DNA of 64,000 nt from Fodinibius sp. Rm-B-1B1-1 (GTDB lineage Bacteria; Bacteroidota; Rhodothermia; Balneolales; Balneolaceae). This document shows positions 1 through 9,389 of this stretch, one piece after another (position 1 is the first letter of the stretch; each line of letters starts with the position of its first letter). The notes beneath the pieces were generated by a model that worked only from the letters and a program-made list of their open reading frames with translations, was not told the DNA's origin and did not search any database. The stretch covers positions 930,001 through 994,000 of the forward strand of contig NZ_JBCFYD010000001.1 of NCBI RefSeq assembly GCF_038594945.1, written 5' to 3'. The translations under genes were made by a program, and so were the position numbers.

Positions 1-1627
1 CATTATCGGACCGATGTACAAACTGCGAAGTGGCATATAGGATATCCGGGTTGTGAGGTGAAATATAAATGGGGAAGGTCCATTGGAAACGATATTTCAG
101 ATCCTCGGCACCGGCGCCCATGGGATTGTCAGGCCACACATCAATACGATCGCTTTGATCCGTAAAGTCGTTAAATTTATTAAAGTATCCACCGTAACTA
201 CCACCATAGGTTACATTGGGATTTTCTGGATCAGGGGCAATATAGCCACTTTCTCCACCGGCTACGGGATGCCAGTCGCGGGTTTCAATACCGTAGTCGG
301 CCGTGCGACTTTTGATGCCTACTGTACTGTTATCTTGCTGGGCTCCATAAATGCGGTAGGGAAATTCATTATCGGTAATTACCTGGTAAAACTGTGCGGT
401 AGCATATTTGTGGTATTCTGACCAGCTTTTTCCTTCGTTATAGGAAACCTGTCCACCGCCGTCATCAGCTATCACCATACGATCGCCATCATTTGGATCG
501 ATCCAGAGATCATGATGATCGCCGTGGGGGGTACCAATACGATCAAACGATTCACCGCCGTCGGTAGATTTATAGAATCCTACATTTAGAACGTACACTT
601 CATCTTCGTCCTCGGTATCAGCTACAATATGAGTATAGTACCAGGCGCGTTGACGAAGATTTCGCTCGCTGTTGACACGGTTCCAGGTTTTGCCGCTGTC
701 ATCAGAGCGAAAGACACCACCATTATCACTTTCAATAATGGTCCAAACGCGATCGGGGTTAACTGGAGAAATAGCTACACCAATTTTGCCCATTAGTCCC
801 TTGGGCATACCAGGACGTTCAGAAATATTGGTCCATGTTTCTCCTCCATCAGTACTTTTATAAAGACCACTACCTTCACCACCGCTGGACATCTCCCACG
901 GATTGCGGTAGGCCTCCCAAAGAGAAGCGTACAAAATATTGGGATTAGTGGGGTCAACTTCGACATCAACAGCGCCGGTAAATTTATTATGATACAGCAC
1001 TTTTTCCCAGTTGTCGCCGCCATCTGTGGTTTTATAGACGCCGCGTTCTTCATTACCTTCGGTGCCAAATGCATGGCCCATTACCGCTACCCACGCGACA
1101 TCTTCGTTTTTGGGATGGACTGCAATTTCACCAATAAAATGAGATTCTGGTAGACCAATGTGCTCCCAGTTTTTTCCGCCGTCCGTCGTTTTGTACATAC
1201 CATCTCCCGCAGACATATTTCCACGGATGCATGTTTCTCCCATCCCTGCATAAATAACATTACTGTTGGAGGGTGCTGCTGTCAGGGCACCTACGGATCC
1301 CGTTTTAAAATCCCCGTCTGATACGTTCATCCAGTTTTTTCCGCCATCGGTTGTTTTATATACCCCACCGCCGGTAAATCCGGTATAATAGGTATCTGGT
1401 TGGTCCGGATGGCCGGTTACAGCCACCGATCGTCCACCGCGAAAGGGTCCGATATTTCTGTATTCTAAATTTTGCAGATAGGGTGCCTCAAACGAGACCT
1501 CATCAATGCCTTCAGCTTGATCTGATCCACCAAAGCGTTGAGCTTCGGCAGAGAATGAAATCCCCATAAAAAGCAGAGCAACAATGGTTGCCATGCCCCA
1601 TTTGAACTTTTTATTACATCGTAACAT
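1..1627 (-). CDS. Secreted WD40/YVTN/BNR-repeat (VPS10/sortilin-like) protein, 3' end cut by window edge
   Basis: The reading frame opens with ATG at 1627 and stays open to base 1, so only the C-terminus is missing (about 542 residues visible). Residues 1-29 form a signal peptide ending in SFSAEA before Gln30. The mature part carries repeated BNR/Asp-box motifs: KTTDGGKNW twice, KTTDGGDNW, KSTDGGETW, RSDDSGKTW and KSTDGGESF, which indicate a multi-bladed beta-propeller of the VPS10/photosystem-stability-like class. In Bacteroidota-type genomes such proteins are secreted or surface-bound and often annotated as glycosyl hydrolases, but no catalytic residue can be assigned from the repeats, so substrate is unknown. 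It lies downstream of susC and susD on the same strand, 156 bases after the susD stop, and may be the secreted partner of that uptake pair. A hairpin between susD and this gene may separate or attenuate transcription. Confidence 0.85.
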   Translation of the reverse strand, partial: MLRCNKKFKWGMATIVALLFMGISFSAEAQRFGGSDQAEGIDEVSFEAPYLQNLEYRNIGPFRGGRSVAVTGHPDQPDTYYTGFTGGGVYKTTDGGKNWMNVSDGDFKTGSVGALTAAPSNSNVIYAGMGETCIRGNMSAGDGMYKTTDGGKNWEHIGLPESHFIGEIAVHPKNEDVAWVAVMGHAFGTEGNEERGVYKTTDGGDNWEKVLYHNKFTGAVDVEVDPTNPNILYASLWEAYRNPWEMSSGGEGSGLYKSTDGGETWTNISERPGMPKGLMGKIGVAISPVNPDRVWTIIESDNGGVFRSDDSGKTWNRVNSERNLRQRAWYYTHIVADTEDEDEVYVLNVGFYKSTDGGESFDRIGTPHGDHHDLWIDPNDGDRMVIADDGGGQVSYNEGKSWSEYHKYATAQFYQVITDNEFPYRIYGAQQDNSTVGIKSRTADYGIETRDWHPVAGGESGYIAPDPENPNVTYGGSYGGYFNKFNDFTDQSDRIDVWPDNPMGAGAEDLKYRFQWTFPIYISPHNPDILYATSQFVHRSDN

Positions 1628-1743
1628 ATATCCCTGTTTTGTGTTGAAGTTAGTTGATCCCATCATAGAAAAAGCAATGTATAAAAAATGAATTACCGTA
1701 TTAGGTAAAATCTTGTGAAGAAATTTTTGTAGGATAGATTGAA

Positions 1744-1772
1744 ATCCCCGGCAAGATGGGTTTACCGGGGAA
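1744..1772 (-). terminator. Possible terminator or attenuator after susD
   Basis: CCCCGG (1746-1751) pairs with CCGGGG (1765-1770) around a 13-base loop, just downstream of the susD stop at 1784. On minus the stem is followed by only a short T stretch (ATTTC), so it may be a weak terminator or an RNA-processing hairpin that lowers expression of the downstream BNR protein. Confidence 0.4.
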
Positions 1773-1783
1773 GTAGTTGTTGC

Positions 1784-3181
1784 TTATTGATAGGCCTCGT
1801 TTTGGTCTAAATTATCGTTGGCATCGATGTCGCGCGATGGGATTGGAAATACCAAACGACCGGGATTATCGAGTGATACCGGGTCGCTGTTTGAACGATC
1901 TATATTTGTGAGTACGGTGGTTGCGCGTCCTGTGCGGACCAAATCATGCCAGCGGTGTCCTTCTTCGATAAATTCAATGCCGCGTTCTTTTTCAATAGCT
2001 TGAAGAACTTCTTCTGGTTCGTCAACCCCGGTACCGGTGGTATCCTGGAGGCCGGCTCGATTACGGATTTCGTTCAGATCCGACAAAGCACCTGTCAAGT
2101 TGGGTGTTTGCTGTCGGGCACGAGCCTCGGCACGGTTGAGGTATAATTCTGCCAATCTCAAAATTTGAATATTATCATCGCTGCCAGATTTTTGATATTT
2201 GGTTGGGTAGTATACGCCCACATTGTCATCAAATGCGATAAGAGCTCCGCGTTCATCATCCGATCGAGAAGTCACCATTTCAGCATATTCGTCATGAATA
2301 GCGATATCGCCACGGCCACCTCCACTTGAGGGATAATACCAGAACCGAATGTCATTAGCATCGGTGGTATTATAGGCCAGTTCGAAGATTGCTTCAGAGG
2401 TGTTTTCGTCGATAAAAATATCGGCGAAGTTTTCTACCAGTTCAAAGTTTGAGTTGCCAATCACATCTGTGGCGTATTGTTCGGCAAGATCAAAGTCTTG
2501 GGTATAAAGGTAATACCGTGAAAACAATGCCTGTACGGCAGCTCCAGATACGCGATTGGGAGAATCAAATCCCGATAACCGGCTTTCGGCGGCTTGTAAA
2601 TCTGACTTTACCTGGTTGTAAGAAGCTTCAATAGATGCCCGTTCGGGAAAACTGCTTTCATCAATTTGGCGGGAGGGTTCGGTAGGAAGGGGAACGCCCA
2701 TTGTTCCAGCCTCACCGGGAACACCGCCAAAGGTTCGTGTTAAGTCGAAGAAAGCTAATGCTCGAATGAAGTAAGCCTCTCCTAAAATTTGATCCTTATT
2801 TTCCTGTGAAATCTCGTCAAGATTCTGAACATCGGTAATAATATTGTTCGCATGATTTACCGCTGCATAGGCCTGTGACCACAGGTTTCGGTTTTCCAGG
2901 TTTCCAGGTGATGTTACATAGGTGTCCATTTCTCGATAAAAATCCCAAGTACCAACGCTTTGGGAAATATCGGAAGTAACATCACTTATAATTTGAAAGT
3001 TGCTGCCGTAATAATCATTGGATTGCAATTGACTATATAAGCCATTTAATGCTGCATTGGCACTTTTAAGATCCCGGATGGCATTATCTTCTGATATTGC
3101 AGTCTGGGGATCCTGATTTAATACGTCACAGCCTGAAGCTGTTATAAATGTGATGAGAAAAATTATGTTTAAATATTTCAT
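1784..3181 (-). CDS. SusD/RagB-family outer-membrane nutrient-binding lipoprotein
   Basis: A 465-residue protein with a lipoprotein signal: ITFITASGC places the lipidated Cys at residue 18. The segment after it (LNQDPQTAISEDNAIRD) and the C-terminal part with NRAEARARQ, LNEIRNRAGL, EKERGIEFIEEGHRWHDLVR and a closing VFPIPSRDIDANDNL are the usual SusD/RagB signature with TPR-like helices. SusD lipoproteins sit as a lid over the SusC TonB-dependent channel in the outer membrane and bind the nutrient. The gene follows susC by 20 bases, so the two are co-transcribed. Length fits the smaller SusD group. The ligand cannot be read from sequence; the neighbouring BNR protein gives no clear sugar or peptide assignment. 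Confidence 0.93.
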   Translation of the reverse strand: MKYLNIIFLITFITASGCDVLNQDPQTAISEDNAIRDLKSANAALNGLYSQLQSNDYYGSNFQIISDVTSDISQSVGTWDFYREMDTYVTSPGNLENRNLWSQAYAAVNHANNIITDVQNLDEISQENKDQILGEAYFIRALAFFDLTRTFGGVPGEAGTMGVPLPTEPSRQIDESSFPERASIEASYNQVKSDLQAAESRLSGFDSPNRVSGAAVQALFSRYYLYTQDFDLAEQYATDVIGNSNFELVENFADIFIDENTSEAIFELAYNTTDANDIRFWYYPSSGGGRGDIAIHDEYAEMVTSRSDDERGALIAFDDNVGVYYPTKYQKSGSDDNIQILRLAELYLNRAEARARQQTPNLTGALSDLNEIRNRAGLQDTTGTGVDEPEEVLQAIEKERGIEFIEEGHRWHDLVRTGRATTVLTNIDRSNSDPVSLDNPGRLVFPIPSRDIDANDNLDQNEAYQ

Positions 3182-3201
3182 AAGTAAAAATCCTTTATCA
3201 G

Positions 3202-6200
3202 TTAAAAAGTGATATCAAAGCCGCCCATGATGGTTTTGGACTGTGGCATCGTATAAAATTCGATTCCCCGCGTAAGCTGTGTGGTAGCAGTGGCTGTTAC
3301 TTCGGGATCAAGACCGCTGTAGTTAGTAAAAGTCAACAGATTTTGTCCTGTTACGTAAAAGCGGGCTCGTGAGATGTTAAAACCAAGCTTTGATAAAAAG
3401 GAATCGGGGATGGTATATCCGAGCGTGGCGTTTTTGAGTCGGATATATGAACCGTCTTCCACAAATCGCGATGGGCGAAGGTTACCGGCGTAATTGGAAC
3501 TGGTCATTTTAGGCACCATTGTTTGATCACCTGGTTCTTGCCAGCGATCCAGTTGCGATGACAGATAACTGGTATTACGAGTACCACCGTGCTCCTGGAA
3601 AAATCGGTTCCAATTTAACTGATCGTTACCGTAACTGTATTGAAAAAAGACAGAAAGGTCGAACCCTTTGAAATTAAATTTATTGGTTATTCCACCGAAA
3701 AAGTCGGGATTTGCATCGCCTACAATCTTACGGTCAGAATTAGGGTTAAAACTTCCATCGCCATCGACATCCTCAAAAATAGGTTCGCCGGTTTCGGAAT
3801 CTACCCCAAGTTGATTGTGAAAATAGAAGGAGTACATAGGGTATCCTTCTTGATAACGGTAGATATCACGATTGTATACATTAAAGGGCGAAGCGAGTCG
3901 TGTTACTTCATTGCGATTTCCGGCAATATTAAATTGCACATTCCAGTTAAAATCGTCTCGCTGGATGGCATCGGCGTTAATGGCCAGTTCCATACCTTTG
4001 TTTTCGAGGGCACCAAAGTTTTGTACGAGCTCTTCAAATCCGGTTGACATGGGTACCGGTACTGCTAAAAGCAGATCTTTGGTCTGTTTGTCATAGTAAT
4101 CGTACATGATTGTCACACGATCTTCCCATAAACCAAGATCAAACCCGATATCAAGCTGACTGGTAGTTTCCCATTTTAAGTTGGGATTGGAAAGCTGCTC
4201 GGGACTTGTTCCGGGGCTGTCGGTATAACTTTCGCCGCCCCAGAGTCCTTGTGCTTGAAAGTTGTTGATTCCGCTTTGGTTTCCGGTAATCCCGTAACTA
4301 CCTCTTAATTTGAGGTTACTGATCCAGTTAACATTAAAGAACTCTTCTTCTGAAGGAACCCAACCTAATGCTATAGATGGGAAGGTACCCCATTGGTTAT
4401 TTTCTCCAAATCTTGAAGATCCGTCTCGTCGCAAGGTAATAGTTGCCAAATATTTTCTGTCGTAATCATATTTTATACGACCGAAGAAAGATGCAATACC
4501 CCAGCTTGTTCCTGTTGAGGAAGCTGTTTGGACGGCGGCATCTTCAATACGCTGGAAATCATCACTTGGAAACTGTTGTCCTGTTGCGGTTGTTCGCTCA
4601 AAAGATGATTCCTGGTAACTGGTACCAATTAGCGTTGAAAAGTTGTGGTTCCCTGTATTATAGAGATAGCTTAGCGTATTTTCTCCGGTCCAGTTGCTGG
4701 TTAAGGCGACCGTAGAAAGAGCATCACCATTGACGGCTGCACCGCCATTTGTTAAACTGTTGTCGTATCGATCTTCTTTGACTTCGTTGTAGTCGTAGCT
4801 CCAGCTGGAACGGAATGTGAGTCCGGGGAAGAATTCATATTCTCCAAAAACATTTCCAACAAAGCGGTTTACATCCATATTGAAATCGACTTCTTCTGCC
4901 GCTGCAATAGGATTTTCAAAAATACTGAATTTAGTATAAGAGCCATCCTCTTGGTAATATGGAAGATTAGGGGGCAAGAAGTACACTCCGCCCAGAACTC
5001 CGGTAATATTGTCGTTATTTCGAGCCCGATTTCTATTTGAAAACGAATAGGTTAGGCTGGTACCGACGGTGAGATTTTCTGTCGCATTAAGATCCAGATT
5101 TACACGAGCACTGTTACGCTTGTAGGTGGCCGGTTTTACAACACCGTCTTGTTTAAAATTTGATCCGGATATCGAATATTTAACTGTTTCATTTCCGCCG
5201 CTGAGTGTAACATCATAATTACGAATTGTCCCCGTACGAAAGACCGGATCGGCCCAGTCAGTATTGGTCGCATTTTGTGGGTTGGCATAGGGTTCGGCTT
5301 CCCCGTTATTACGTGCTGCTTCGTTCATAAGCATTTCGAATTCTGAGCCGCTAACCAGGTCTGGCATATTTACTGGTTCTTCAAATCCATAGTAACTACT
5401 TACTTCAATAGAGGGCGCAGCATCGTCGCCACGTTTTGTAGTAATGAGTACGACTCCATTTGCTGCACGTGCTCCATAGATAGCAGTGGCTGAAGCATCT
5501 TTTAATACTTCAATAGATTCAATATCTGATGGGTCGATATCAGCCAGAGCACTGGTTGTTGCTCCACCGAGATCCAGCCCAAAGTTTCCGGTTTCAATTG
5601 GAACGCCATCTACAATATAAAGTGGATCACTACCCCCGGAAATTGAGGTTGTTCCCCTAATTTTGACAAAAATTCCACCGCCCGGGGTTCCGGAATTACT
5701 GCTAACTTGAACGCCAGCTGCCCGACCTTGCATAAGTTGATCACTGCCGGCTACCGGAGTGTTTTGAATATCTTCCGAGTTTACGGATGATACAGAGCTT
5801 GTTAGTGTTTTACGGTCTTGTTCTCCGTATCCTACTACAACTACATCTTCAAGCATTTCAACATCTTCTTGTAGCTGTACGTCTAAAGTGGTCTGTTGAC
5901 CTACCTCGACTTCTTGTGAGACGTAGCCGATATAGCTAAATACTAAGATTGCATCCGGTCCGGATACTTCAATTTCAAAATGTCCCTCATTGTCAGTACT
6001 GGCTCCATTTGTGGTTCCTTTTTCAAGTACGTTAACGCCGGGTAGTGTACTACCGTCTCCGGCCGAGGTAACGGTACCGCTGACTGTTATTTGGGCAAAC
6101 GAAATAGAAGCAGAAATAGATAGAATAAGGAGTGTTGCCCAGAAAAATCGTATTGTTTGTTTGGTAATTGCCGTTGGTATAGGTATAGATTTAACTATAC

Positions 6201-6219
6201 CTGTGGTGTTAAGTGTCAT
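3202..6219 (-). CDS. SusC/RagA-family TonB-dependent outer-membrane receptor
   Basis: A 1005-residue protein with a long N-terminus and a hydrophobic signal at about residues 25-43 (ATLLILSISASISFA). Then come a carboxypeptidase-regulatory-like domain (about 44-125, TVSGTVTSAGDGSTLPGVNV), a plug domain containing the SusC signature around LEDVVVVGYGEQDRKTLT, RGTTSISGGSDPLYIVDGVP and IEVLKDASATAIYGARAANG, and a beta-barrel ending in a terminal Phe (IMGGFDITF). The family imports oligomeric nutrients with TonB/ExbBD energy and its SusD lid, encoded 20 bases downstream. Upstream lies a 552-base divergent region with an inverted repeat (6307-6325) that may carry the control signals. A start further in, nearer the signal peptide, is possible because about 24 residues precede the hydrophobic core. 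Confidence 0.95.
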   Translation of the reverse strand: MTLNTTGIVKSIPIPTAITKQTIRFFWATLLILSISASISFAQITVSGTVTSAGDGSTLPGVNVLEKGTTNGASTDNEGHFEIEVSGPDAILVFSYIGYVSQEVEVGQQTTLDVQLQEDVEMLEDVVVVGYGEQDRKTLTSSVSSVNSEDIQNTPVAGSDQLMQGRAAGVQVSSNSGTPGGGIFVKIRGTTSISGGSDPLYIVDGVPIETGNFGLDLGGATTSALADIDPSDIESIEVLKDASATAIYGARAANGVVLITTKRGDDAAPSIEVSSYYGFEEPVNMPDLVSGSEFEMLMNEAARNNGEAEPYANPQNATNTDWADPVFRTGTIRNYDVTLSGGNETVKYSISGSNFKQDGVVKPATYKRNSARVNLDLNATENLTVGTSLTYSFSNRNRARNNDNITGVLGGVYFLPPNLPYYQEDGSYTKFSIFENPIAAAEEVDFNMDVNRFVGNVFGEYEFFPGLTFRSSWSYDYNEVKEDRYDNSLTNGGAAVNGDALSTVALTSNWTGENTLSYLYNTGNHNFSTLIGTSYQESSFERTTATGQQFPSDDFQRIEDAAVQTASSTGTSWGIASFFGRIKYDYDRKYLATITLRRDGSSRFGENNQWGTFPSIALGWVPSEEEFFNVNWISNLKLRGSYGITGNQSGINNFQAQGLWGGESYTDSPGTSPEQLSNPNLKWETTSQLDIGFDLGLWEDRVTIMYDYYDKQTKDLLLAVPVPMSTGFEELVQNFGALENKGMELAINADAIQRDDFNWNVQFNIAGNRNEVTRLASPFNVYNRDIYRYQEGYPMYSFYFHNQLGVDSETGEPIFEDVDGDGSFNPNSDRKIVGDANPDFFGGITNKFNFKGFDLSVFFQYSYGNDQLNWNRFFQEHGGTRNTSYLSSQLDRWQEPGDQTMVPKMTSSNYAGNLRPSRFVEDGSYIRLKNATLGYTIPDSFLSKLGFNISRARFYVTGQNLLTFTNYSGLDPEVTATATTQLTRGIEFYTMPQSKTIMGGFDITF

Positions 6220-6771
6220 ATTGTATCCCTGTTTTATTATTAATTGTGATGGGAAATATTATTTACCCATACGTCCTTCTATTGTTTTTATAGGTTGCTG
6301 TAACCTCCTTGACATAGGGTCAAGGTTCGTAGTCCTTTATTATTAATAGATGACTTTCTAAGTCTTTTCACACAGTAGCTCATCAAGCGTATAATTTCAA
6401 TCATTTATTAAAATTTTTTAATAGGTGAAGTCATAGCTATTAATGCATTAAGGCTATTGAGTGTAAATAGTTGATGGCCTTGACTTTAGGATGGAAGGGA
6501 CGAAGAGTTTTTTGGGATAGTTTAAGGAGAGATGAAGGAGATAGGTTTATTTTTCCAGCAGCTCATATTGTGCGATGTGAGCGAAGATGTGCTAATTAAG
6601 CTAAAAATAATTTCTATAGGTCAAGATCGTACTCCTTAATGTTGATTTGAATTGAGATAATGATGTAATTTTTTGAGATCAGAAAAGTCAATTTTAAATC
6701 AACAAGTTGCCTGATAAAGAATTAGATAGATCGGCTGTAATCCTTCTTTTTTATGATTATTTTCAGAGCTT
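6220..6771. promoter_or_regulatory. Divergent intergenic region between susC and the LolC/E-like gene
   Basis: 552 bases without a convincing gene. It holds a perfect 7-bp inverted repeat (CCTTGAC, 5 nt, GTCAAGG; 6307-6325) about 82 bases before the susC start, and an imperfect direct repeat of about 24 bases at 6314-6339 and 6616-6638 (shared TAGG, TCAAG, TCGTA and TCCTT blocks). Promoters for both divergent genes must lie here but I cannot define -10/-35 elements with confidence. Confidence 0.5.
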
Positions 6772-7998
6772 ATGAAAACAACCGGATTTGTAGCCAGACG
6801 TTATCTTTTTTCGCGAAAGCACATCTCGCTGATCTCTACTTTAACAATTATCAGTATTGTTGGGGTAACGATTGGTACAGCGTTATTGATTGTAGTGTTG
6901 TCGGTATTCAACGGTTTTTTTGACGTGATTCAGGGATTTCTCCTCCAGAATGATCCAGATCTGCGTATAGAATCGACTACTTCGAATTCATTTCTCTATG
7001 CCGGGGATATGGAGCAGCAACTTGCTGGCATTCCCGAAGTGCAATCCTTGACTTCTTATGTGGAAGGGAAGGCCCTTTTGGCGTTTGAGCGTGGTGATGA
7101 TCAAGTAGTTCAGGTTCGGGGGATTAATTCAGAAGAATATTTCGAAGTAAGTGACCTGGATCAAAGTATCAGTGATGGAAAGTTGGACCTGTCGGTTCAA
7201 AACCGAAGGCCGGGAATGTTGCTTAACGAGCGCTTGATGAATGAGCTGAATTTACGTATTGGCGATGAGGTCGTACTTTTAAGTGCGGCCGGGATGCGGA
7301 AATCGCTGACTCAGTTTTCATTACCCCGCAGCTTTCGTTTTGAAATACGAGGGGCGTATTCCCAAATTCAAATTACCGACGGACCGGGAGTATACGTAGA
7401 TAAGGAAGCAGCTCAGAGATTATTCGAACTTCGAAATAAAGTTTCGGGTATCGATATTCGATTAGTTGATACGGATCAAGCGGAATCAGTTAAGAAAACA
7501 GTTGCGTCTTTGTTAGGGGCCGGCTTTGAAATTTCTACCTGGTACGACTTGCAGAAACCGCTCTACGATGTAATGTATCTCGAAAAATGGAGTTCCTATA
7601 TCATTTTAATGATTATCGTACTGGTAGCAGTGCTCAATATTATTGGTTCGCTGACGATGATCGTTATCCAAAAAAACAGGGATATTGGAATATTGCTTAC
7701 CATGGGTTTTACGCCATCAGACATCAAAAATATTTTCGTACGCCAAGGACTTTATATTGGTCTTATTGGTTGTGTAATAGGTGGGGGAGTAGGTTTGTTG
7801 CTAAGCTGGCTACAGCAACAATATGGGCTCATAAAACTGTCATCTGCTTTTATTATTGATGCCTATCCCGTAAGTATTAGTTATGTAGATGTGAGCATTG
7901 TACTTGTGGGAAGTTTGCTGCTGTGCCTGTTGGCCAGCTGGTATCCAGCCAAAAGAGCTGCGCAAGTAGATCCGGCTGATGCTATTCGCTACGATTAG
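6772..7998 (+). CDS. LolC/LolE/FtsX-type ABC transporter permease
   Basis: A 408-residue inner-membrane protein. The N-terminus (ARRYLFSRKH, then the helix STLTIISIVGVTIGTALLIVVLSVFNGFFD) is characteristic of LolC/LolE; a periplasmic domain spans about residues 50-260 and three helices follow at about 270-400 (IILMIIVLVAVLNIIGSLTMIVIQKNRDIGIL). LolCE with the LolD ATPase extract lipoproteins from the inner membrane for transport to the outer membrane. Many Bacteroidota encode one LolC/E-type protein that may act as a homodimer. No ATPase gene is adjacent. The stop lies one base before the stop of the convergent MarR gene. A general FtsX/MacB permease role cannot be excluded. Confidence 0.85.
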   Translation: MKTTGFVARRYLFSRKHISLISTLTIISIVGVTIGTALLIVVLSVFNGFFDVIQGFLLQNDPDLRIESTTSNSFLYAGDMEQQLAGIPEVQSLTSYVEGKALLAFERGDDQVVQVRGINSEEYFEVSDLDQSISDGKLDLSVQNRRPGMLLNERLMNELNLRIGDEVVLLSAAGMRKSLTQFSLPRSFRFEIRGAYSQIQITDGPGVYVDKEAAQRLFELRNKVSGIDIRLVDTDQAESVKKTVASLLGAGFEISTWYDLQKPLYDVMYLEKWSSYIILMIIVLVAVLNIIGSLTMIVIQKNRDIGILLTMGFTPSDIKNIFVRQGLYIGLIGCVIGGGVGLLLSWLQQQYGLIKLSSAFIIDAYPVSISYVDVSIVLVGSLLLCLLASWYPAKRAAQVDPADAIRYD

Positions 7999-7999
7999 C

Positions 8000-8446
8000 T
8001 TATTCTTGTAATCCTAATTTTTTGCAGATGTTGCTGAGTTGCTCCAGTTCTTCGTCCGAAAGCACCTCAAATTCTTTTTTGATTCTGGCCAAGTGTTTTG
8101 GAAAGTAGTTGGAAATAAAATCTTCGCCTTCCTCGGTTAAATGAATGAGCATGGAACGTCGATCTTCTGGATCTTGGTGACGTTCTACCCAACCGCTTTT
8201 TTCGAGGTTATCGATAACGAGCGTAATATTACCTCCACTTTTCAGGAGCTTTTCGCCCAACGCCTTTTGATTGAGAGGGCCTAAATGCAGGAGCGCTTCC
8301 AATACTCCAAATTGACTTACGGTTAGTCCGGCATCGCTCAGCTGCCGATTCAACCTGTTGTTTAGTGAATCAGTTGCCCTCATTAATTTAATAAATGCGT
8401 TTAGCGTCTTCTCTTCTCTGTCGCTTCCTTGATAGTGCGTACCCAT
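8000..8446 (-). CDS. MarR-family transcriptional regulator
   Basis: A 148-residue protein with the winged-helix core of MarR regulators: LTVSQFGVLEALLHLGPLNQKALGEKLLKSGGNITLVIDNLEKSG is the helix-turn-helix region (about residues 43-87) and VERHQDPEDRRSMLIHLTEEG is the wing, whose Asp-Arg-Arg is typical. The flanking helices form the dimer interface. Members sense small ligands or oxidants and repress transport or stress genes, usually close to their own locus; no such partner is divergently arranged here. Its stop is convergent with the LolC/E-like gene and separated from it by one base. The inducer is unknown. Confidence 0.92.
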   Translation of the reverse strand: MGTHYQGSDREEKTLNAFIKLMRATDSLNNRLNRQLSDAGLTVSQFGVLEALLHLGPLNQKALGEKLLKSGGNITLVIDNLEKSGWVERHQDPEDRRSMLIHLTEEGEDFISNYFPKHLARIKKEFEVLSDEELEQLSNICKKLGLQE

Positions 8447-8519
8447 TATTTTATCCTAAATTATTGAATATTGAATGATGCGCAACCATAAATATATGGT
8501 TTAACGAATGGGAAAGCCA

Positions 8520-9287
8520 TTAAAGGTTATAGCTAATTGTAACGGGAGCGTGATCAGACAAATCCCAATCCATCTCAATAACAGCTTCTTCGGCAGCTTC
8601 GAGCATTTCTGGGCAGCTCATGTGGTAATCAATTCTCCAGCCCTTATTCCGTTCTTTTGATGCGGCCCGATAGCTCCACCAGCTGTATAAATCTTCTTCC
8701 CCTTCATGTAGGTTGCGGTATACATCCTCAAAACCAGTCTGTAACATTCGGGTAACCCACTCTCGTTCTTCAGGTAAAAATCCAGAGGTGTTTTTATTTC
8801 TCTTCGGATTGTGAATGTCAATGGGTTTGTGGCATATATTATAGTCTCCACAAAAAACAACAGGCTTATTTTTTGATAGAAATTTCTGTGCAAAAGGGAG
8901 GAAGTAATCCAGAAATTCCATTTTTAAATCTTGACGCTCATCGCCGGTTGTTCCGCTGGGCGCATAAATGGAGAAAACATAGAGATCTTCAAACTCTGCC
9001 ATAATTACACGCCCCTCGTTGTCAACCCAGTCCAGGCCCAATCCTTTTTCTATGCGGATGGGTTCCTCCTTGGACAAAACTCCTACCCCCGAATATCCTT
9101 TTTTCTCGGCGGTGTGGTAAGCTTCGTGATAATCCAATTTCTGAACCGGACCGGGAACCTGATGTTTCATAGCGCGCAACTCCTGTAAGCAAATAATGTC
9201 GGGATCCGTTTGGTCTATCCAATCCGTAAAACCGTGTCGATGTGCCGCACGAATGCCGTTAACGTTTAGCGAAGAAATCTTAAGCAT
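8520..9287 (-). CDS. xth: Exodeoxyribonuclease III (AP endonuclease, EEP family)
   Basis: A 255-residue protein with all landmarks of the ExoIII family: LNVNGIRAAHRHGF at the N-terminus, ICLQELR (metal-binding Glu), SIYAPSG (catalytic Tyr), FCGDYNICHKPIDI (Asp/Asn pair), WWSYRA, RIDYHM and the terminal SDHAPV with the catalytic Asp-His. It cleaves DNA 5' of abasic sites and removes 3'-blocking groups in base-excision repair, in the cytoplasm. It is a stand-alone gene, 73 bases from the MarR regulator upstream of it on the map and 102 bases from tyrS. Length and motif set are complete, with nothing unusual. Confidence 0.95.
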   Translation of the reverse strand: MLKISSLNVNGIRAAHRHGFTDWIDQTDPDIICLQELRAMKHQVPGPVQKLDYHEAYHTAEKKGYSGVGVLSKEEPIRIEKGLGLDWVDNEGRVIMAEFEDLYVFSIYAPSGTTGDERQDLKMEFLDYFLPFAQKFLSKNKPVVFCGDYNICHKPIDIHNPKRNKNTSGFLPEEREWVTRMLQTGFEDVYRNLHEGEEDLYSWWSYRAASKERNKGWRIDYHMSCPEMLEAAEEAVIEMDWDLSDHAPVTISYNL

Positions 9288-9389
9288 TGCATCTAATTAT
9301 TAGCTGTAAAGAAATGAGACTTGGTAAAAATGAAGAACTTCGTGTTGCGTATTCCGTATAGTAAATTAATACGCAATACTTAATGTCAT

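Noticed and set aside
3640-4047. Plus-strand open frame of 135 codons inside susC
   Set aside because: Antisense shadow of a strongly supported SusC gene, with no recognisable motif.
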